This document shows, piece by piece, positions 9,622 through 17,998 of a stretch of DNA of 64,000 nucleotides. Under the pieces are notes generated by a model. It saw only the letters and a list, made by a program, of their open reading frames with translations, was not told the DNA's origin and searched no databases. Made by a program: the position numbers and the translations under genes. Source of the DNA: Xenorhabdus khoisanae (GTDB lineage: Bacteria > Pseudomonadota > Gammaproteobacteria > Enterobacterales > Enterobacteriaceae); assembly GCF_001037465.1 (NCBI RefSeq), contig NZ_LFCV01000092.1, positions 1 to 64,000 of the forward strand, read 5' to 3'. The number at the start of each line of letters is the position of its first letter. Position 1 is the first letter of the stretch.

Positions 9622-9971
9622 AACTTTATCTTTCCTTGGCTTGCAGTCTGATGTTCGCTGCCGTTTGAAACTTCCACTTCATAGCTGAAGGCCAGAAGCT
9701 GTTTTTCTTCTGCCCACGTCATTTTTAACAGAAGTTTGTCACGGGGTTGCAGGGGAAACTGGAATTTAACCATTTCAATCGAAGAGAAAGACCAGTCTGG
9801 CGCGAGTAAAGTCTCAGCATAGTGCATAACCCAATCGATTTGGGCCACACCCGGCAAGAGCGGTTGAATGGGAAAATGCCCACGAAACCAAGCCAGATCG
9901 GGATCTAAATACAGTTGTATAATGGCCTCATTTTGAGCAGGTTGCCCGCGGTGAATTTCAATGGGTTTCAT
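9612..9971 (-). CDS. apeI: ApeI, FabZ-like 3-hydroxyacyl-ACP dehydratase
   Basis: A 119-residue single hotdog domain with the FabZ-type active site FRGHFPIQPLLPGVAQIDW (His near residue 32, followed by the helix entry PGVAQ). It dehydrates the 3-hydroxy polyene-ACP intermediate to form each conjugated double bond. The chosen ATG at 9971 has a GGAG ribosome-binding site (CAGGAGCTATTTAATG) and lies inside the end of apeH, a 14-bp overlap. The open frame extends upstream but there lies entirely within apeH. Confidence 0.85.
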   Translation of the reverse strand: MKPIEIHRGQPAQNEAIIQLYLDPDLAWFRGHFPIQPLLPGVAQIDWVMHYAETLLAPDWSFSSIEMVKFQFPLQPRDKLLLKMTWAEEKQLLAFSYEVEVSNGSEHQTASQGKIKLCR

Positions 9972-11346
9972 TAAATAGCTCCTGTAACGCAGGCCATGAA
10001 CGTTTGCTTTGGGCATTCAAGGGGATGGATTCGATCACTCGCCAGTAGCGGGGTAATGCGACGGGTTCCAGCCAAGGCTTCAATTGGCAACGCCAATGTC
10101 GGGAAAACTGATTAACACCTTGTTGCTGATAGCGTTCGTAGTCTTCATGCTCTAAAACCACGACTGCGCCAATGTAGTTGCGTTTTCCCCGATTGATGAG
10201 CAGTGCCGCAGCATCAGCGATGCCATGAATGTCACACAAACGGCGCTCAATTTCAGACAGTGAAATGCGCTTTTCTTCAATTTTTACCAGCCGGTCACGA
10301 CGTCCCAATAAAGTGAAATTACCCCGGTCATCGAAGGCAAACTGATCATCCAAAATTAAGCCTTTGGGTTCAGTCACCAGCGGAGAATAAACGCGTAGAT
10401 TTCCTTCCTCATCTTCACGGAATGAAACATTCTCAAATGTTGTCCAAACGGCATTGTCTGTTTTACGCTCGCGCCAAGCCATGATGCCTGTTTCGGTACA
10501 GCCATAAATTTCATTGGGGAGAATATTGAGCCATTGTTGCACCCGTTCTGCATGGGCAAAATGCAAAGGGCCGCCCGCCGAAACCACAAAAGCGCATTCT
10601 GGTGCGGGAAGTTTGTCATCAAGCCTTTGTAAAAAGGCGGGGCTACTGATCAGAACGCAGCGTGGGCTACCGATGAGTTGCTCGGGAAACTCCACCATTT
10701 TGCGGTCGAATGGCAGACCCAATGACATAGGCAACCAGATGCGGAAGGTCAAACCATACAGATGTTGATGACTGACCGACGCTCTGACAATACAAGATTG
10801 CAGTTGATCTCCCCATAAAGCCGCCAGCCATTGGGATTCAAGATCCATGACTGCGACAGGTTTGATCACTTGCTGAGGTTTACCCGTTGAACCGGAAGTG
10901 AACATCACCAAAGCGGCATCAGCCGGAATAGCCGGTAATGTGATGTCAGGTGAGGCTTTTTCCATAACATCAACTTCTGGGTTAGACAGCGAGATTTGCC
11001 AGCAAGGACAAGATAAAGTCAGAGGCAAATCGGTTAATACACCATCAAACAGAGGCAGTTGTTCCTGCAACTGAGCCTCACGGCAGTGCCCCGGAATAAC
11101 GGGAGTCTGGCCGGCATGAAGTGTTGCCAATAGTGCGACACAGAAATGGTAACTATCTTCAAAACACAGCGCCCAGCGGAGAGTTTTCTGTTCTTGGTCT
11201 TGCAAACTCCGCTCTTTGAGACGCCAATACAGGGCGATGACATCCTGCCGGAGTGTATTCAGGCTGATAGCATGATTGCCCCAACTGATGATTCTATTGG
11301 GGCAATTATCTTCTGATAGCCATTGGGATATGGGTTGTACTTTCAT
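9958..11346 (-). CDS. apeH: ApeH, acyl-AMP ligase (ANL superfamily) for the aryl starter
   Basis: A 462-residue ANL adenylation enzyme. It has the ATP-binding loop MFTSGSTGKPQQVIK, the YGCTETG motif, the hinge LLGRRDRLVKIEEKRISLSE and a C-terminal lid. In APE systems it activates 4-hydroxybenzoate (or a related aryl acid) with ATP and loads it on an ACP to start the chain. Start chosen at 11346: it overlaps the apeG stop by 4 bp (ATGA). A longer reading from 11376 is possible but would begin inside apeG. Confidence 0.86.
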   Translation of the reverse strand: MKVQPISQWLSEDNCPNRIISWGNHAISLNTLRQDVIALYWRLKERSLQDQEQKTLRWALCFEDSYHFCVALLATLHAGQTPVIPGHCREAQLQEQLPLFDGVLTDLPLTLSCPCWQISLSNPEVDVMEKASPDITLPAIPADAALVMFTSGSTGKPQQVIKPVAVMDLESQWLAALWGDQLQSCIVRASVSHQHLYGLTFRIWLPMSLGLPFDRKMVEFPEQLIGSPRCVLISSPAFLQRLDDKLPAPECAFVVSAGGPLHFAHAERVQQWLNILPNEIYGCTETGIMAWRERKTDNAVWTTFENVSFREDEEGNLRVYSPLVTEPKGLILDDQFAFDDRGNFTLLGRRDRLVKIEEKRISLSEIERRLCDIHGIADAAALLINRGKRNYIGAVVVLEHEDYERYQQQGVNQFSRHWRCQLKPWLEPVALPRYWRVIESIPLNAQSKRSWPALQELFNETH

Positions 11347-11921
11347 CTTTTCTTTACCCGTTGGCGTATCAGCCATTCAACGGTGATGAGTAACCCGATT
11401 AATAGATAACTCACCATTCCGTTCCACAATGTCCATAAAACCATATCGTTATACAGGCAAGTCCCAAGTGCTACAGCGCCATTGAACATAAAAAACAGGC
11501 ACCAGATATAAGTGACTTTACGTGTATAGATAACGCCCTCTGGAGGTAAATCCGGCTCTTTGTAACGGGCCATTCTTTCAATGATGGGAGGCCCATAATG
11601 TAATGAACCACCGAACAGGATCAGCAGAACGGTATTAACGACCACTGGGTAGTACATCAGCAATTGATGATTGCGCAGGAATAAACTGGCTAGCCCCAGA
11701 ATTATTCCGGCTATGGATAATATCCATCCGGCATTCCAACCCGTTTTTTGCTGATTTTGCGTTTGGTGTTTGCTTAACAGTAATCGCAAAACAAAAAACA
11801 GAATAATGACAACTAATATTGCATGAAATTGCCCGTAGTTGACCATCGCCCACACCAAGAAAGGCCAGGCGATCAACATCACGGTATTGGCAATACGGAA
11901 CAATAAAATCAATGGCTTCAA
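11343..11921 (-). CDS. apeG: ApeG, multi-pass membrane protein of the APE cluster
   Basis: A 192-residue hydrophobic protein (COG4648-like). Hydrophobic segments lie near residues 5-28, 30-48, 66-84, 88-105, 130-155 and 160-182, giving about five or six helices. It belongs to APE clusters, but its biochemical role is not known to me; an inner-membrane scaffold or a lipid-handling partner of ApeM or ApeJ is possible. It follows apeF after 41 bp and overlaps apeH by 4 bp. Confidence 0.8.
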   Translation of the reverse strand: MKPLILLFRIANTVMLIAWPFLVWAMVNYGQFHAILVVIILFFVLRLLLSKHQTQNQQKTGWNAGWILSIAGIILGLASLFLRNHQLLMYYPVVVNTVLLILFGGSLHYGPPIIERMARYKEPDLPPEGVIYTRKVTYIWCLFFMFNGAVALGTCLYNDMVLWTLWNGMVSYLLIGLLITVEWLIRQRVKKR

Positions 11922-11962
11922 TTAACTACCCAAATGTTTGCAGCTTGTTTTTGTTGTACTGA

Positions 11963-12211
11963 TTATTGCCCTTTCAGCAATTGCTCTACGGCATCCACAA
12001 CATCCTGAACTGTGCGGACAGATTTGAATGCTTCTGGTTTGATCTTGCGGCCGGTTTTTTTCTGCAAATGGACGACCATATCAACCGCATCAATGCTGTC
12101 GAGTTCCAGATCTTCGTAAAGACGTGATTCAGGCGTAATGTCTTCAGGGGACAGTTCAAACAATTGAACCAAGAGTTGTGATACTTCCTGAAAAATAGCT
12201 TGTTTTTCCAT
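11963..12211 (-). CDS. apeF: ApeF, acyl carrier protein
   Basis: An 82-residue acyl carrier protein with the phosphopantetheine site LELDSIDAVD; Ser39 is the modified residue. One of two tandem ACPs that carry the growing polyene and the starter. It must be charged by a 4'-phosphopantetheinyl transferase, which is not encoded in this window. It is separated from apeE by 14 bp. Confidence 0.9.
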   Translation of the reverse strand: MEKQAIFQEVSQLLVQLFELSPEDITPESRLYEDLELDSIDAVDMVVHLQKKTGRKIKPEAFKSVRTVQDVVDAVEQLLKGQ

Positions 12212-12225
12212 GATGACACCTGTTC

Positions 12226-12498
12226 TTATACTTGTTGTGACTGGATATAAGTTGCCAGTGCGGCGACAGAAGAAAAGTGCTGGCGCATCTCTTCACTTTC
12301 GGAAGATAAGACGATGCCATAACGGTTTTTGACTGCCAAACCCAGTTCCAGCGCATCAATAGAGTCTAGCCCTAAACCATCGCCAAATAAGGGCGCATCG
12401 GTTTCAATATCAGCAGGTGTGAGCTCTTCCAGATTCAGGGTATCTATGATTAATTGTTTTATTTCATTGTGTAGTTTTGGGTGTAGTTCTTGCATCAT
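12226..12498 (-). CDS. apeE: ApeE, acyl carrier protein
   Basis: A 90-residue acyl carrier protein with GLGLDSIDALEL; Ser46 is the phosphopantetheine site. It is only distantly similar to ApeF outside the DSID core, which fits two ACPs with separate partners rather than a recent duplication. Its frame ends 14 bp before the apeF start, so both ACPs would be made from one transcript in similar amounts. Confidence 0.9.
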   Translation of the reverse strand: MMQELHPKLHNEIKQLIIDTLNLEELTPADIETDAPLFGDGLGLDSIDALELGLAVKNRYGIVLSSESEEMRQHFSSVAALATYIQSQQV

Positions 12499-12519
12499 CG
12501 TATCCGATATCGATTAATT

Positions 12520-13305
12520 TTATGGTGTTAATAAATGAGTAAGCTGGCGATTGAGCTGACGGGCAGCGATGGCGTGTCCGTTCTCTGTATCGACAGCAAA
12601 ATTTTCATTGGTGAGTTGTTCACCAATGGTGATCGTATAAATGGGTTTTTGGGGTGGAATTTGATACCACTTGCTTTTCTTATCTAACATTTTCTGGCTG
12701 CAAGTAATATGTATGATCCGTAAATCGCACTCACATCGCACGGCGATATTGGCCGCCCCACGTTGAAGCGAAATAGGATGCCCCGGCGTCGTGCGCGTTC
12801 CTTCCGGAAAAATCAGAATATTGTGTCCGGAAGCTAACCGTTCGCGGCAAACAGGAAGCAAAATTTCTGCATCGCTGTTGATGAGATAACGGGCAGAACG
12901 GATTGCACCACTGACAAACGGATTGCGCAGCAGCGCTGATTTTACGATGCAATCCACATCCGGCAGGGTTGAGGCCAATATGACGTAATCCAGCAAAGTA
13001 GGATGATTTGCAACGATCAAACAGCCTTTGTCTGTGCGAATTTTTTCCAGACCACTAAAATGGTAATCCAGTACGCCCAATTTTCTGGTTAAAAAGAGGA
13101 ACAGACGGAAGCTGAACGAAATACTGTGGCGCGCAAGACGGCATCGTTTGTCTTCATTGCGTTGAAAAAACAGCAATAAATTAAACCAGATAAGGGAAAG
13201 CAGTAGCCCGCCTACGCCAAACAGGACGAAACAGAACCCTGTCATGAGCAGACGCCAGAGCCAGTTAATTCGTTCAGCGATATTGACTGTAATTCTTTTC
13301 ACCAT
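12520..13305 (-). CDS. apeD: ApeD, PlsC-like membrane acyltransferase
   Basis: A 261-residue lysophosphatidate-acyltransferase-family protein. An N-terminal membrane segment is near residues 14-46, the catalytic NHPTLLD (HX4D) near residue 100, and FPEGTRTTPG forms the second block. It likely transfers an acyl group during assembly of the APE lipid anchor. The start at 13305 leaves one base after the apeC stop and fits the operon spacing; the frame is open 72 bp further up, but only inside apeC. Confidence 0.84.
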   Translation of the reverse strand: MVKRITVNIAERINWLWRLLMTGFCFVLFGVGGLLLSLIWFNLLLFFQRNEDKRCRLARHSISFSFRLFLFLTRKLGVLDYHFSGLEKIRTDKGCLIVANHPTLLDYVILASTLPDVDCIVKSALLRNPFVSGAIRSARYLINSDAEILLPVCRERLASGHNILIFPEGTRTTPGHPISLQRGAANIAVRCECDLRIIHITCSQKMLDKKSKWYQIPPQKPIYTITIGEQLTNENFAVDTENGHAIAARQLNRQLTHLLTP

Positions 13306-13306
13306 C

Positions 13307-14041
13307 TTATCGGTTCCAATTCCATTGACAACGATCCCCAGTAACCATGAAATTTTGTTCACCTCGCAGCCAGCCATGAAGAAACTGTAAGCTTTGGGGA
13401 AGATTAGGTTCGGTTTCCGGGGAAGATAGCCTTGTGGAAGACTGCTTTGTACAGCACAGGCCAGTGCCTTGCTCCAGTAGCAGCGCTACCGCAAACGGAT
13501 AGGTTGGGGTATTGGCATCAATGACATTGTGATAAAAGCCAGGGATCTCGCCATCAAAATCAACGAGCAGGATTTTACGATGACCCGCATGGAGCAGTGT
13601 CAGGGCTTCAAACAGACCTTGCTGAAAACTGTCAATGCCTGCCGAAATGGAAGAGGAAACCAGAGGCGCTTTAGCCACAATGGTCAGATTGCCGACTGAA
13701 GAGTTATGAACTGACATGGCAAAATTGGTTGGCGAAACGCTCTCTGTCTGTGCCAGATTGTGCAATATCTGGTAATTGCGCTCCAATTCACCATGACGAC
13801 TGCTATAAACAATAGCATCGACTTGATTGCGACGAAGGATAGTCAAACCACAGTCTACGGCAAGGCGGCTACCTGAACTGAGACGACGAGCCGTCATCAT
13901 GGGTAACTGGGAGCATTTTGCTAATGGGCATGAACCATCAATAACGGCGGGTGATGCCGCAGACCATTCTTTCCATTCTTCATCCATGGAAAGTCCCGGT
14001 GCGATGGCTTGCCAATCTGTAATATCCAATGTCAATTTCAT
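13307..14041 (-). CDS. apeC: ApeC, ketosynthase-like chain-length factor lacking the active Cys
   Basis: A 244-residue protein of the short ketoacyl-synthase N-terminal-like family (Ketoacyl-synt_2). It is much shorter than a full ketosynthase (about 400 residues). The region around MSVHNSSVGNLTIVA corresponds to the nucleophile elbow but has Ser rather than Cys, so it should not condense on its own. In X. doucetiae ApeC pairs with ApeO as a heterodimer and acts like a chain-length factor. It starts 13 bp after apeB. Confidence 0.86.
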   Translation of the reverse strand: MKLTLDITDWQAIAPGLSMDEEWKEWSAASPAVIDGSCPLAKCSQLPMMTARRLSSGSRLAVDCGLTILRRNQVDAIVYSSRHGELERNYQILHNLAQTESVSPTNFAMSVHNSSVGNLTIVAKAPLVSSSISAGIDSFQQGLFEALTLLHAGHRKILLVDFDGEIPGFYHNVIDANTPTYPFAVALLLEQGTGLCCTKQSSTRLSSPETEPNLPQSLQFLHGWLRGEQNFMVTGDRCQWNWNR

Positions 14042-14054
14042 GAAATACCGTTCG

Positions 14055-15128
14055 TTACTGCTTTTTGCAGATCAGTAATGTGTGTCCAAGCCCTAACTGA
14101 TCAATTTGGCTTTCTATTACCAACCCTGCTTTATTCAGGAATTGGGTAAAGTCATCAATGCTGTAAAAACGACTATTGCCATTTGCCATACAAGTAAAAT
14201 AAAGCGAGGTCGCATTAAGACTATAAGCCGCTGCTTCAAAAGGCTGGCAGTCCCAGAACAGCTCCATAATGCAGATTCGTGCATCAGGTTTCATTGCTGC
14301 TGAGATCTTGCGTAAGATGCCTATAATTTGTGTTTCGGAAAAACAATCCAAGAATTGGCTCATCCACCAGATATCTGCTTCTGTGGGTAAGTCGTTATCC
14401 GATAACATGTCAACAGGATAGCCGAAAATACGGTCAGCCATGCCTTGGCTGCGTATATTTTCTTCAGCCAGTTTTATTTGCTGGGGTAAATCCAGAATAG
14501 TGACGCTGACTTTACTGTCATATCGGCAGCAGCGCAATGCCCATTTTCCTGTATTGCCACCGACATCATAAATCACTTTAGGATTCATGGAGAAAATGGT
14601 TTTCAAGGCTGCGCTAAAGGCAGAGTCAGAATAAAAATGATCGAATGAAAACCAGCTTGTTTTTGCAGGCTCAGGTAATTGGCTAAGGGCGGGATAAATG
14701 GTTGGCCATTCACCGAATACTTTTAATCCGGCAGGCTTATTTTTCATAAGCGATTCTTTTAGATGAAATAGCCCCTGATAACAAACATCTTGGGTGAAAT
14801 CCATATTGACGCGGGTCATTTTGTCATGCAGCAAATAGTGGCCGATTTTACTGAGAAAATAACGTTCATCTTGTTTGATGATAATTTTACCGCTCAATCC
14901 CATATCCAGCAAAATACCCACGCCGTAGCTGTCTAATTCTGAACTGCTACAAATTTCATCTTTAGTTGCACCATTCTTATGATTTTTATCTAAGAAAGAT
15001 AAAATTCCACAATCGCGCAATCCGATTGCGGTTTGAAATAGCATGGGAGCAAAAGCAATGCGCTGAGCTTCAGTAATCGCTTCCAGAGCACTGAATTCGT
15101 CTTTGTCATAATTGTAGGGTGCAGTCAT
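14055..15128 (-). CDS. apeB: ApeB, SAM-dependent O-methyltransferase
   Basis: A 357-residue class I methyltransferase with an N-terminal winged-helix dimerisation region (about residues 20-110). The SAM-binding motif YDVGGNTGKWALRC is near residue 190, then the acidic loop (ILDLP), with a catalytic region near MSQFLDCFSE. It probably methylates the aryl head group of the pigment. Start placed at the ATG at 15128; a TTG at 15137 in the same frame would add three residues. It may be the first gene of the core transcript, because a hairpin separates it from apeA. Confidence 0.84.
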   Translation of the reverse strand: MTAPYNYDKDEFSALEAITEAQRIAFAPMLFQTAIGLRDCGILSFLDKNHKNGATKDEICSSSELDSYGVGILLDMGLSGKIIIKQDERYFLSKIGHYLLHDKMTRVNMDFTQDVCYQGLFHLKESLMKNKPAGLKVFGEWPTIYPALSQLPEPAKTSWFSFDHFYSDSAFSAALKTIFSMNPKVIYDVGGNTGKWALRCCRYDSKVSVTILDLPQQIKLAEENIRSQGMADRIFGYPVDMLSDNDLPTEADIWWMSQFLDCFSETQIIGILRKISAAMKPDARICIMELFWDCQPFEAAAYSLNATSLYFTCMANGNSRFYSIDDFTQFLNKAGLVIESQIDQLGLGHTLLICKKQ

Positions 15129-15179
15129 ATATCCCAATATCCGATATGTCTATAGCCAGAAAATATATTTAAAGATTGA

Positions 15180-15220
15180 AGCCTACCTCATCAGGAATTT
15201 TTTACCTATCGGGGTAGGCT
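15180..15220 (-). terminator. Hairpin between apeA and apeB
   Basis: An 8-bp inverted repeat, agcctacc and ggtaggct, frames a T-rich loop in the 103-bp gap between the two genes. It lacks a clear T-tract, so it may be a weak terminator, an attenuator or an mRNA-stabilising stem that lowers expression of the core operon relative to apeA. Confidence 0.4.
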
Positions 15221-15231
15221 CTAAGATGATG

Positions 15232-15624
15232 TTACTGATTAGCCAGCAGGACTAAATTTGACTGAATATCTTTATCCAGATTATTGATCCAGCGATTGTA
15301 ATTGCGGTGAATTTTACCGTTACTTTCTCTCAGCTTATGGCTGGTAACATAATTAATGGAGTAATTTTTGGCGGTATAATTGATGCGTATTTGAACGTCA
15401 TGTTTGCGCTTTTTCAGGAAGCCATCAATAACACCCGGGGAAACTTCAGTCATAACCCATTTGCGTTTTTTGCCTGCTTCCAAAATAGCTTTTTTCACGG
15501 AAGGCTGGGAGTTATGTGTCACGATAGTAGTTTGAGGCGTTAATATTGGCACATTCCGTGCGCAACCTGCGAGCGTGACGATGCAAGCCAGACTGATTAA
15601 CAGTTTATGTGAAGTTTTCATCAT
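15232..15624 (-). CDS. apeA: Small lipoprotein at the head of the ape cluster (probable ApeA)
   Basis: A 130-residue protein with a lipoprotein signal ending in the lipobox LAGC (MKTSHKLLISLACIVTLAGC), followed by a basic domain of about 110 residues with conserved-looking stretches (AGKKRKWVMTEVSPGVIDG). A lipoprotein of this size heads the characterised APE clusters, so I assign ApeA from position and type; I am not certain the sequence family is identical. The signal is tight after two tandem ATGs (15624 and 15621), preceded by AAGAG. Its function is unknown. Confidence 0.6.
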   Translation of the reverse strand: MMKTSHKLLISLACIVTLAGCARNVPILTPQTTIVTHNSQPSVKKAILEAGKKRKWVMTEVSPGVIDGFLKKRKHDVQIRINYTAKNYSINYVTSHKLRESNGKIHRNYNRWINNLDKDIQSNLVLLANQ

Positions 15625-16190
15625 TTTTCTCTTGTTAGATGAGGCAATATAGCTTGTGACATAATTACTTTGCGTAGAATATCTTAAATAAATTCTTACA
15701 ATACTGCTACATCTATCATTTCACTATAAATATTATTAAGAATATTTCCACTTTCCACCCGATTTTTATCTCTATGTTTTATTGCTTTTTCATGACTCAT
15801 TGACTATACAAAAGTATATTTGCATGTATTTCTACTATTGGTTTGAAGTTGGGCGGGTGAAGATTAATTGTGCGATTTTGCTTTATATAGTTAATGTAAA
15901 TTCTATCCTTGGAATGTATTTATATGGTGAATGAGTTATTTTGTAATATGAGTGATAAAAAGCCAGTGAATAGTCACTTCTGTTATTTTTTATTATTAAT
16001 ATTTTAATATTATTTTAAGGGATTTCCTTTCATCATTAGAGAATGTGGTCATTTTTCCTTATCTTAACTACCTCTTAATTGATATTCCCGAATTTGGACC
16101 GGAAGGAACGCCTAAAGCAGTATCTACACCTTTATGTGACCGAAGATCCTTTTTGAATTCCGTTTTCTAACCAAATGTCACTATGACGAA
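15625..16190. other. AT-rich upstream region of the ape operon
   Basis: No plausible gene over about 560 bases. It must contain the ape promoter, but I see no confident -35/-10 pair. A short open stretch at 16081-16170 (+) reads like decayed coding sequence (IPEFGPEGTPKAVSTPLCDR) without a start, and I cannot assign it. Confidence 0.5.
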
Positions 16191-16499
16191 TTGCTTCTTC
16201 CAATAAGGGGGATCATGTGGCCTTTTAACGCCAGCACATAATCTGCCTTGTTTTCGACAATCTGGTCAGCGATTTTGTACTGGCAGCCCATCGCGTCAAT
16301 CGTGATGGTAGAACCACCAATATCCAGCAAGACCAGCAGCTTGGGGATCAAGCCGGTTTATCACATCGTTAAAGGTATCGTGGCTGGGGATACCATTGTG
16401 AAGATCCAGAAATTGCCGAAACCAATCTTCCTTGGATTTACCGTACTCTTCAATCGCATTGAAACCTTCACAACCCAGAAGCATAAAAGATACCCCCAC
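16190..16499 (-). pseudogene. Remnant of an ISAs1-family transposase
   Basis: On the minus strand 16499-16296 reads like the N-terminal part of an H-repeat/ISAs1 transposase (YGKSKEDWFRQFLDLHNGIP, then [14 protein letters not shown]). The later reading [20 protein letters not shown], then [14 protein letters not shown], comes from another frame further on. In an intact transposase well over 50 residues lie between these blocks, so there is an internal deletion plus a frame change. The copy is dead and marks earlier mobile-element activity next to the ape cluster. Confidence 0.72.
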
Positions 16500-17090
16500 C
16501 CTGTATGGGTAAAATCATTTTAATTGATTGAATCATCTGGAAATAAATTTATAATTTACGACTGTTAGTTGAGCAAGCGCGGTGACCGCCGCTAAAGAGC
16601 ATTTGATATAGAAAAGGAATTCAGCATTTCGTAAATTTTGCGTGACGTATCATAGTCATCCCAGATGTAGCAAAGCTTTCAGGGCATTGCGCACAGGGTG
16701 CATAGTGGAGAGGGGGAAAAGATTTTTAGGGATATCTCTGGCAGGAAAACTAAATTTTCTAATTTTAAGTGTTCATTTTTCTTGTTTAAGAAAATAATTA
16801 GTACATAAAAATATCTTTATGTTTTTGATATGTCAAAACATAATTAAAATTAGCAGCTTAATTAGTTGTTTTTATAAGCTATCTAATGAAATATTCTTTC
16901 ACAACAGAATTATCAAAATCACTCAATGTAATATATATTAGTATCATTGAGTGATAATATTTTTGATTTCTATATTATATTTTTTATTATTGTTATTTTG
17001 TTTTATAGTAAGTTATTAATGTGGCTATTGACAGGAAGACAAATAGTTATATATTTTATGACGGTAAAATAGCAAGAAAAAGGAAAGGAA
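16500..17090. other. AT-rich intergenic stretch before hcp
   Basis: About 590 bases without a supportable gene. 16560-16720 has a more balanced base composition and may be decayed coding sequence, but I cannot assign it. 16740-17080 is extremely AT-rich and presumably holds the hcp promoter, a composition typical of H-NS-silenced foreign DNA. Confidence 0.5.
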
Positions 17091-17570
17091 ATGGCTAATA
17101 TTATTTATATGACTTTAAATGGTAAAAAGCAAGGGCTGATATCGGCAGGTTGCTCAACTTATGATTCAATAGGCAATAAATACCAAGAAGAAAATAAAGA
17201 TAAAATATTAATTTATTCTATAGATCACGATATCAATAGAGAGCAAAATGTAAATCACCACCCTATGGTAATAACAAAACCAATCGATAAATCATCTCCA
17301 TTATTAGGTGTTTCAATATCAAATAATGAGCATTTAGATTGCCTGCTTGATATATATAGGAATAGCTCAGCCGGGGGATTAGAAAAATTTTACTCTATTA
17401 AATTAACGAATGCCACTATAAAAAACATCTCCAGCCACTACCCTAATTCACTAAGCCATAATGATATGCAACCATATGAAAGTATAACAATTTCATATGA
17501 TAGCATAACTTGGATACATCACATCGCTGGCACATCAGGTTACAGTATAAGAGAAGAGAATGTATTTTAA
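17091..17570 (+). CDS. hcp: Hcp, type VI secretion tube protein (orphan copy)
   Basis: A 159-residue Hcp-family protein, full length for the hexameric tube subunit. Opening MANIIYMTLNGKKQGLISAG, middle REQNVNHHPMVITKPIDKSS, then YSIKLTNATIKNISSHYPNS and TWIHHIAGTSGYSIREENVF, all typical of enterobacterial Hcp. It has no C-terminal toxin extension. Hcp is secreted through the T6SS and binds small cargo effectors in its pore. No other T6SS structural gene, VgrG or PAAR is in the window. The start has a strong AAAGGAAAGGAA site. Its stop overlaps the convergent gene's stop by 3 bp. Confidence 0.88.
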   Translation: MANIIYMTLNGKKQGLISAGCSTYDSIGNKYQEENKDKILIYSIDHDINREQNVNHHPMVITKPIDKSSPLLGVSISNNEHLDCLLDIYRNSSAGGLEKFYSIKLTNATIKNISSHYPNSLSHNDMQPYESITISYDSITWIHHIAGTSGYSIREENVF

Positions 17571-17998
17571 TTCTTCTCAACTAAAAACAAAATGGTACGG
17601 TCAGTATCATTTTGTTTTATCTGTATAAAAAAATCTCCTTTACTCCAAGATTCACTTCCATCTGTATTCCAATATGCGTTTATGTCTTTTATATAACCTA
17701 ATTTTTCAATATAGTTTATTAATTTTATTTTACGATTTGGATTTACATTCGAAAATAAAACTGAATTAGTCATTGGTTTTACACCATCTGGAGAATCATA
17801 ATAGATAACATAATCATTTGAAATAATTGGCATTTTTTTGACCTCATCAAAGGTAAATAAATTATATTTAATAAAGTCACTTTTTGTATATGAAAAATGA
17901 TTATCTACAAAGAAAATAGGAATGGTAAAAATCAGCCCTAAAAAAAACAGGGCGATAAATGCAATTTTCAAAAATTTATTCAAGTTCAATCCCCACAT
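17567..17998 (-). CDS. Membrane-anchored small protein, candidate T6SS immunity protein
   Basis: A 143-residue protein I do not recognise. A single hydrophobic segment at about residues 9-31 (FLKIAFIALFFLGLIFTIPI) is followed by a soluble domain, so the bulk probably sits in the periplasm. It begins 23 bp inside the end of the upstream gene, a strong sign of co-translation, and is convergent with hcp. A toxin gene followed by an overlapping small membrane-anchored gene next to hcp is the classic effector-immunity layout. The immunity role is inference only. The gene is very AT-rich, unlike the neighbouring core genes. Confidence 0.6.
   Translation of the reverse strand: MWGLNLNKFLKIAFIALFFLGLIFTIPIFFVDNHFSYTKSDFIKYNLFTFDEVKKMPIISNDYVIYYDSPDGVKPMTNSVLFSNVNPNRKIKLINYIEKLGYIKDINAYWNTDGSESWSKGDFFIQIKQNDTDRTILFLVEKN

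Noticed and set aside
15839-16020. Possible CRISPR or tandem array in the AT-rich ape upstream region
   Set aside because: The A/T runs look repetitive but there is no repeated unit with regular spacers.
16560-16720. Possible second transposase remnant after the ISAs1 fragment
   Set aside because: Base composition is coding-like but no frame gives a recognisable protein segment.
17091-17570. Hcp with a fused C-terminal toxin
   Set aside because: The frame ends right after the normal Hcp C-terminus (SGYSIREENVF), so there is no extension.
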